Source: Vermamoeba vermiformis (lineage: Eukaryota > Tubulinea > Echinamoebida). Taken from it: 64,000 nt of DNA. The position numbers were made by a program, and so were the translations under genes. The notes below the pieces were generated by a model, which saw only the letters and a list, made by a program, of their open reading frames with translations, made no database searches and had not been told where the DNA came from. Of the stretch, positions 57,497-64,000 are shown in pieces. The stretch is taken from NCBI GenBank assembly GCA_045837725.1, contig JBEWZL010000077.1, forward strand, positions 248,001 through 312,000. The letters are read 5' to 3'. Each line of letters starts with the position of its first letter. The first letter of the stretch is position 1.

Positions 57497-60400
57497 TCAT
57501 TTTTTACTTTGCGCGACTTCTGGCGGTTCCAAAACACGACTTCGTTTGAAGAGCTCTTTGTCGTCTAATATAAACAGTTCTTGTCGCAAAAATGCTTGTG
57601 CATCAGGGTCAGGTTGAATGTTTGTGTACTGGCTTTGTTGGGCACGTTGGATCTGCAATAAAATGGCCGATAATTTCTTCATTTTCTTCCAATTGATCAT
57701 GCTGCCGTCGAGTTTGGTCGGATTTCCGTCATTAATGAACGTCAAATCAGCCAAAAACAGACCAATGTACGGCACCAGGGGCGGGGCTTCGTTCTGCATG
57801 AGCGGACGATAGTTCTTCCAGTTCTGTTCGGGCGAGACAATCAACGACAGCTTGCCGAGGATGTCAGTGTACTTCTTGTTCATAGTCTTCCACGTCTGAT
57901 TCAATCGCTTCACACTCGGATTGTTGAGCCCTCCGACAATCTCGAGCAGTCCGTTGTAGTTCTTATACTTCAAGCAGTACTGTAGTACAAATTCATTAGA
58001 GCGCTGTGAATGGCATCATTTGACACGTGTCAAGTTCTTACCTGCGCGATTAAAATGAACTTCTTGATGAGTGTTTGACGGGCTTTGACACTTTGCGCGC
58101 TGACCACTTCAGTCGCCACCCACGAGCTGACTTTGTTCACAAATGTCACCACCGCATCCAAGTTCGGTGCTTCGGCTTCACGATTTTCTTTCTTGCCCAA
58201 GATCCAGTAATTCACTTCGCGGAATGAAATCTTTTTGAACAAATTGAACTCAAAATACGTCAATTGTTTCGCAAAGTTGAGTGGATCAAAGTCTTTAGCC
58301 CCGCGTGATGAGGGCTTTTCTGAGTTGTGCGGCATTAAATTCCGCAGCACCACGAGCTGTTCTTGTTCTTTGGTCAACTGCAAACAATAAATTAGCCTCA
58401 ATTAATCCGATTAGATGCATAAGGGACGTACATTGCTCGAGTATTTTTTGCTCTTTTTGAACGGCTCGTCGATGGTCTTGGTGTCTTTGGCCAGTTTGAG
58501 CAGTCCTTCCACCAGCAATTGATTGCACACCTCAATCGCGTCGTCTTCGTCCAAATTGAGCTGTTTTTTGAACCACTTCAACATGTCTGTGCCTGCAAAT
58601 GTGTCTTTGCTCTTCGACGTTGATTTGATGCCCGTGTCAGGGTGCTTCATGCTCACCACGACCTCATCGAGACAGTCTTTGTTGATGCCTGCCATCTGTT
58701 GCAACACCTCGTCAGTCACTAGCACTGCGATATATATATTAGCAAGAGCTTACTTTGTAGCGGATGAGTCGTTTCATCAGGTCTCTGAAGCCAAATCGTT
58801 TGTCGTGAATGCTGCCCTTCAGATCTGTGTCGCAGAACCGCAGCACTTTTTCCACGAGCTCATTATTGCCCTCCCTACGAGTGTGTTAGCGCTAATATAC
58901 TCGTCATAGATAATGATATATAATATGTGATATAGAAGTGTATAAGACATATGGGGATACAGACTTTGACAATAACCTGAAGTCGTTGAAGTTGGTTTCA
59001 ATCCACTGCTGAAACACTTCAATCACGCGCAGCTGAATAAAACTCTTCTTTTGATCGAATTCTTTGCGGTCCGATTCGCCTTCAGGGGCCTGCAACAATA
59101 GTCCGATTAAGCATTGTTATTTAACTGATTGATTCTATTCTGCGCACCTTTTGTTCAAATCGATCCACCAGCATATTCATCAGTGTGAGGGGCGTTGAAA
59201 AATAATGCAAAGTCAACAAGAATTCTTTGGCGAATGTGTTGTCTGCATTACATTTGTTAGTCAACTAGGCGATGGTCCTATATATATTAATAACAAGCAA
59301 TAGCGTACCTTTGTGATGAGTGGGTGAGGTGAGGGCTTTGACCAGGGCCTCCATGCTGCCTCCGAGAATGAGTCGTTTCTCCAAGTCCTCTTCATTCGGC
59401 ACAAATTTGAGGCCGTCCATCACGATGGCTTTGGCTTCGTTTTCAGCCTCGAGCTTGGAGCCGTCTTCTTTTTCCGCCTTGGGAATTTTGACTTTGAGCT
59501 TGGTCGAGGTCTTGAGTTTGTTGGGCGGTGTTTGCTGCGTGGGTTTTGAAGCAGAATTGCGCGGAGATTTCTTGTCACGTGCTGAAGTGGGTGCTGACTG
59601 CGCCTCTTTGGAGTCACGTGGACTCTTTTGCGAGGCTTTGAGACCGACTGACAGCGCACTGGAGACACCAGCCAAGCGAGGCACGGTGTTGGGCCCAGGA
59701 CCTGACGAGGACTTAGTGGTGACTGTGGCCTTGGTCTCAGCGGCAGTCTGTGAACTTGAGAGCGGATTGGACGAGCCTGAGGACTCGGGGGTGTGCGATG
59801 TGCTGCTCTGATTGGACTCGTTCTCGTTGAGCTGCAGATCTGACTCGTCATCGCTCAAGTCACTGATGGACAAGTCCAGTTCAATGTCCTCGGTGTCTGC
59901 AATCTTCGACTGATTCATGATCTGATCGTTCAATGCCACACGTTGCAGCCACTCAAAGGCTGAAATCATGTTGTTATCGGTTTCACGTGCACTGCTCGGT
60001 CGATCACTGCGCATTGAGGTATTTGAGCGCGTGTCTTCATCGCTGGACGAGAGCTCATCAAAGACCAGACCCGGTGCCCCACCAGGGCCCAGTGCCACTG
60101 ACTGACTTCTGCTGTCTCTGCGCGATATTAATGACATGCTGCTCGGTCCACTGCCGTTGTTGTTGTTGTCACTCAGATTGCGCTTGGGTCTTCAGCAACA
60201 CGTTAGTAATGTGGGGTTGGGCGTGTCAGAAGGATATTGTAGTTAATAGTAATTGCATAAAGACGTGGAGGAGTCATTATAAGCTACGTTGTCATGTTAT
60301 GGCATTAAAAATGTGACAAATAAGGTGACAAAATCAAATTTAATTTGTAAATTTTGATTTTGAACTTGCGGATGTGGACTTGTGAACACGACAATAAATG

Positions 60401-60500
60401 ATTGCTTTAAGAAAATTACAATAAAAATTAAATCTGTTTAAGTAACTTACTTTTTGCGCTCTACATCTGTTGAAGTTGATCCACTGTTTGGCGAGGACAT
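57497..60500 (-). CDS. Ras guanine-nucleotide exchange factor with RasGEF-N, DEP and CDC25 domains
   Basis: This protein loads Ras with GTP. Eight exons (60451-60500, 59309-60189, 59148-59242, 58965-59089, 58754-58874, 58432-58718, 58042-58377, 57497-57980) make 792 residues. A disordered Ser-rich N-terminus (about 260 residues, acidic DLSISDLSDDESDL) is followed by the RasGEF-N module (FAKEFLLTLHYFSTPLTLM, then VFQQWIETNFNDF). Next is a DEP domain inserted before the catalytic part (GTDMLKWFKKQLNL, CNQLLVEGLLKLA). The CDC25 domain has DFDPLNFAKQLTYFEFNLF, ISFREVNYWI, KNYNGLLEIVGGLNNPSVKR and PYIGLFLADLTFINDGNPTK. Its 5' intron (60190-60450) is the longest well-supported one in the gene. It opposes the neurofibromin of the same window. 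Confidence 0.9.
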
Positions 60501-61272
60501 AATTACATTTGCCCTAATCAATATAAAATAAGTCACACATTTATAATCAATATGAACACAACTGCATTATTGATTGCAAAGCGTTAAAAATAAAGCGTGG
60601 GAATTGCTCCTGCTTCACATAATCTTCACAGTATTTTATTGCACGACAAAAGAAACAATTTTTATCGAATGAATTTATATAATATTATGTGATTATAGAG
60701 TATTAATAGCGCTATGTAATATTCGCCTCTAAAATAAAAAAATATTTAAATTTTAACTGCATCCACCAAATCAAACAAAGACATTATGATACACTCTCAT
60801 TTGAGCTATAATAAATAGTGGTGCTTGGTAATAGATGTTTAAAGCTTACCTAGAGAATCACTTTAAAATAGTCCTATTTTTATAAAACTCCAAACGTTCT
60901 AGAGTGGCTGTATAAATATATCGATATACCGCTGTATATCACTAAAATAGAGCAAGTTTGTTAAGACCACTGTTGTTGTTCTCTATTCGGGCTGTAACGG
61001 TTAATTGTCAGGCAAAATATGATTTTGTCGAGGAATTCGTCAAATCACAACTAAGACTACTCACTATACAAGGACTATGCTTAGTATAGAATCAACTATG
61101 TTGAGAACGGGTGGAATTGCTTTCCGATTCGGATCTGTTCGCTGAAAATCGAATCACAAAATCAACTCTCGCGCAGATCGTAAATTCGCTCGAATATATT
61201 CGCAGTGTCATATTTATTTACAAGGTACTATTGACCACAGTTTAGTATTGTTCTCACGAGTCAAGGGCTAGA
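60501..61272. other. AT-rich intergenic region
   Basis: 772 bp between the RasGEF start and the stop of the oxygenase gene. Long A/T runs and a TATATCGATATACCGCTGTA-like imperfect palindrome near 60915-60940 are visible. No gene is seen. Confidence 0.5.
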
Positions 61273-62463
61273 TCACGACTTGACAACTTTGTACATGATA
61301 TCTGCAGTACTCGATTAGATAGCCGAATTATGACCACGTACTAATATATGTACATACCAGATCTGAATACATATTTGAATTTGCCCTCGGAGTAGTGAGG
61401 AGCACCTTCGTGTAATGGACTGAGAGAGCCAGTGTGGAAGAACAAGAGCGCAGATCCAGTGGTCTATTGCACAAGTTAGTCAACGTAATAGTGCTATGTA
61501 GTCTCGATAGGTAAAATGGCTAGCTCAACGATGTACTTACAGGATCTATTTTGACTTGGTTGTCCATGTCCATGTAGCCTTTAGGGAAGAAGGTAGTGTG
61601 GCCAAACTTGAAGCCTAGTGAAGACTATTAGATCAAATTTATATATGAAGGACCGCTATTGTTCAACCTACCATCATTCAAGTAAATAATGAAGGTCAAG
61701 TGGCTCATCTCTTCGTGAGTGCGCGGGAATGCACCGTCATAGTGCGGTTGGAAGATTTGTCGCTCAGCATCTAATGCAATTAGGTTAATAAGATCGAAAA
61801 TCATCAATATTAGGTGGTACTTACATCGATAGAATCGGATTCGCTCGTTGAAACCTTGAGGATCAACAAGACGCCAAGTTTTGCCACCAAATCGAATGTC
61901 ATTAGGCAAGAGCTGTTTAATTCTATCCCACATCACTTGCAACTCTTCTTTAGGCATCTCCCACATCACTCGTTCATTGTCACGCACATCTTGAAGGCAA
62001 AGCGTAAGCTACAACTACTGATAGACACCATCATGAAATATTTATTACTAACTTACCTTTCATCATCATAGCGGAGTGCAAGCCAGTGGAGATTGGTGCT
62101 TCGGTGTAGCCCATAGTCTCGCTGGATTTAATTAGGAATTCGCACTCTTCGGGAGTTAACACCTAAACAATACACAATTGATATTAATACATTTAAATTT
62201 CTTATCGATAAATATCTAAACGAATTCGTAATTTAAAATCGATATTGAGAATTTTTCATTAACAAAGACCAGCGCTCTTTTAACTTATGATCACGTACAT
62301 TGCGTAATATAAATGCTCCTTTAACACCTTCTACGTCTTCTTTTTCAACTGGCTTGGGGTTGGAGCTCCACATAAACTTGCCGAGTGGATTGGAGTCGTG
62401 CACCTTCATAGCACGTTCGACTTTAGGGTCAATAATTCTCTTCTTTCTTTCAGCTTGTTCCAT
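61273..62463 (-). CDS. 2-oxoglutarate/Fe(II) oxygenase, prolyl-4-hydroxylase-like
   Basis: Seven exons (62299-62463, 62057-62162, 61825-61989, 61672-61770, 61541-61614, 61358-61463, 61273-61301) encode 247 residues. The core is the double-stranded beta-helix of P4H-like dioxygenases: VLTPEECEFLIKSSETMGY, RFYRYAERQIFQPHYDGAF with the iron ligands H and D of HYD, LTFIIYLNDGFKFGHTTFFP, then GSALLFFHTGSLSPLHEGAP with the distal His, and KFKYVFRSDIMY whose Lys or Arg would hold 2-oxoglutarate. There is no signal peptide (MEQAERKKRIID), so a cytosolic or nuclear protein is expected rather than collagen hydroxylase. The substrate is unknown. Confidence 0.87.
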
Positions 62464-62820
62464 TCTGAGTTGTTGTGTTGTTTAGGTTGCGAGATGTTAA
62501 AATGAAACTCAACCAAAGTTCGGCTTTTGTGCTGACGCAAGACAGTTTCTACGAATTTCAAGTAACGCCTCGCGTAGTAGAATTGCAATTCTAGCGAACA
62601 TATCCTCATTAGTGGCAATTTTGTACCAGTATCATATCAGGCTGTCAACCTACGGCTCGGGTAATTTTCAAATAAACAAATTTCAAACCAAAATAATGTT
62701 CCCTATTTTTCTTTGCTGATCGTGCACTAAAGCACAAAATAAGAATCAGTGTTATTTATTAGCAGTGTTAAATTGAATAGTGTTGTTTTGCTCAAGCAAC
62801 AGGAGTGACAACGCTAAAAT
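62464..62820. promoter_or_regulatory. Divergent gap between the 2OG oxygenase and VPS53
   Basis: 357 bp between outward-facing starts. It is AT-rich with no exon supported. Confidence 0.35.
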
Positions 62821-64000
62821 ATGGATGATCAAGGGCAACGTCTAGATAAAATTGTAGCTCAAAATGGTAACACTCCTATATTAGTTTACAATTAAATTTG
62901 ATACAATGTAGTGTTCTTGTGGAGTACACTAGCATAATTGGGCAAATTGAAAAATATTTATTTTATTTTTAATTGAATATCGCATTTATTAAATTAAAAT
63001 ATTACAGAGGAGCTAAAGTTAACAGAGAAAACTCAAAAAGCGATTGCCGAAATTCTTCCGAGCAAAGATCCGCTCGATCAGCCAGACTTCAATTACATAG
63101 ATTATGTGAACACTATTTTTCCAAATGGTACGTCGATTAATAATATCCTGTATTTTATGACGATATTAATTTACATGATAATAGAGAAGTCAGTCGAAAA
63201 TATTGAAAATGAGTTGACGAAACTGCGCCTCAAAGTGAAAAGGTACGAACAGAGGAGCAATAATAATACATATATTATTACAAATGAATATAAATATAAC
63301 ACGTGCACTGCAGAATTGACGAAGATATCCTCTCGTCCGTGTACAAACAAACACGAGCAGGCACGAAGGGCAAGCAAGAGCTCGACAAGGCCAATGTCGC
63401 CGTGCAAGAACTGTTCACTAAAGTCGGTGAGATTAAGCGCAAGGCCTCGGAGAGTGAACAGATGGTCCAAGAGATTTGTCGTGACATTCGCGATCTCGAC
63501 TTTGCCAAGCGCAATTTATCGACAGCTATTGATGCCTTGAGAAAACTGCACGAAGCAGGTCAGTTGCACCACTAAGCAGAGTGCATATGAATGAGACTAA
63601 TCATTGTTATTACGTACAGTGACCTGCTTGGAACAGATTAAGACGATGACGGAGAGGAAACAATACGTTGAAGTGGCCAAGCGGTACTCAGTGAGTGTTA
63701 TGATAATATTGCCTAATAGACGCGTAACTAACTGCATGCAAGACGGTGCAAGAGATCTTGTTGTTCTTCTCGGCATACAAAGACATCCCTAAGATCAAAG
63801 AAATTCAAAAACAAGTTGACGCTGTCACCAGTCAACTGCGCGAGCTGATGTTCTCTGAGTTCAACAAGTACGTTACTGGTAATAATACTGCACCATTGCC
63901 CTATCTAACTTGCGTCACAGCCCTAACTTAAAGCACTTGACACCAAGCGAACAACAACTGATTCTCGACGCGTCATCTGTCGTGTCAGCTCTCGGTCCTG
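62821..64000 (+). CDS. VPS53: VPS53, GARP/EARP tethering complex subunit (5' part)
   Basis: VPS53 is a large subunit of the GARP complex, which tethers endosome-derived vesicles at the trans-Golgi. Exons 62821-62866, 63008-63127, 63185-63242, 63314-63558, 63620-63690, 63743-63867 and 63921 onward are in phase; the gene runs off the right edge after about 245 residues. The start is MDDQGQRLDKIVAQN. Family blocks are DPLDQPDFNYIDYVNTIFPN, SVENIENELTKLRLKVKRID, then DIRDLDFAKRNLSTAIDALR and RKQYVEVAKRYSTVQEIL. The coiled-coil N-terminus fits assembly with VPS51, VPS52 and VPS54. The first exons are AT-rich, and from 63314 on they are GC-richer. Confidence 0.93.

Noticed and set aside
1-64000. 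Retroelements, DNA transposons, tRNA or rRNA genes, CRISPR arrays
   Set aside because: I looked on both strands for reverse transcriptase, integrase and transposase motifs, long terminal or inverted repeats, tRNA boxes and regularly spaced repeats, and found none that I could support.

Overview
This is nuclear DNA of a unicellular eukaryote with a compact genome. The 64 kb carry about 31 protein-coding genes on both strands. They use standard stop codons and have many short introns, mostly 45-70 bp, with GT-AG ends and very often a GTACGT donor. I see no rRNA, tRNA, CRISPR array or transposase gene. Several convergent gene pairs have stop codons only 33-120 bp apart. The gene set fits an amoebozoan-like protist: a SPINDLY-type glycosyltransferase instead of the animal OGT type, a STAT-type SH2 protein, neurofibromin, a SepA/Cdc7-like kinase, COMMD4, SMPD4 and p31comet. 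The lineage is an inference.

Layout. 1-5.8 kb: neurofibromin (minus, runs off the left edge). 6.1-17.3 kb: p31comet, an LRR protein, Cdc73, Exo70, an FHA protein and an RNB-domain exoribonuclease. 17.3-18.8 kb: gene-poor DNA with a duplicated ~120 bp repeat. 18.8-29.7 kb: a kinase-PX protein, a RhoGAP, MPP6, Nup62/Nsp1, Mdm35/TRIAP1, an Rpp14-like protein and SPINDLY. 30-37.4 kb: UPF1, a short STAT-type SH2 protein, VPS29, SmG and a LEM-like membrane protein. 38-48 kb: an unrecognised acidic/basic protein, then a carotenoid cluster of three CrtI-type desaturase paralogues and one carotenoid cleavage oxygenase, all with an N-terminal membrane anchor. 48.1-64 kb: a plasma-membrane-type syntaxin, COMMD4, SMPD4, HEATR6, a DEP-RasGEF, a 2OG-Fe(II) oxygenase and the start of VPS53 (runs off the right edge).

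The most unusual part is the carotenoid cluster at 39.5-48.0 kb. Its base and codon use differ from the flanks, it almost lacks the CACGTG palindromes that crowd the rest of the window, and it lies between two copies of a 33-bp direct repeat (30 of 33 identical). Its four membrane-anchored enzymes could form a desaturation-then-cleavage route to apocarotenoids. A second genome-scale signal is the repeated palindrome CACGTG, with longer forms TCACGTGA and TGACACGTGTCA. It sits in both exons and introns, often right next to splice acceptors. A third is that many genes begin with AT-rich exons and switch to GC-richer, palindrome-rich exons further 3'.

Exon coordinates were joined by hand from splice signals, reading phase and family similarity. 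Each completed gene model sums to a whole number of codons, but transcripts would be needed to confirm them.
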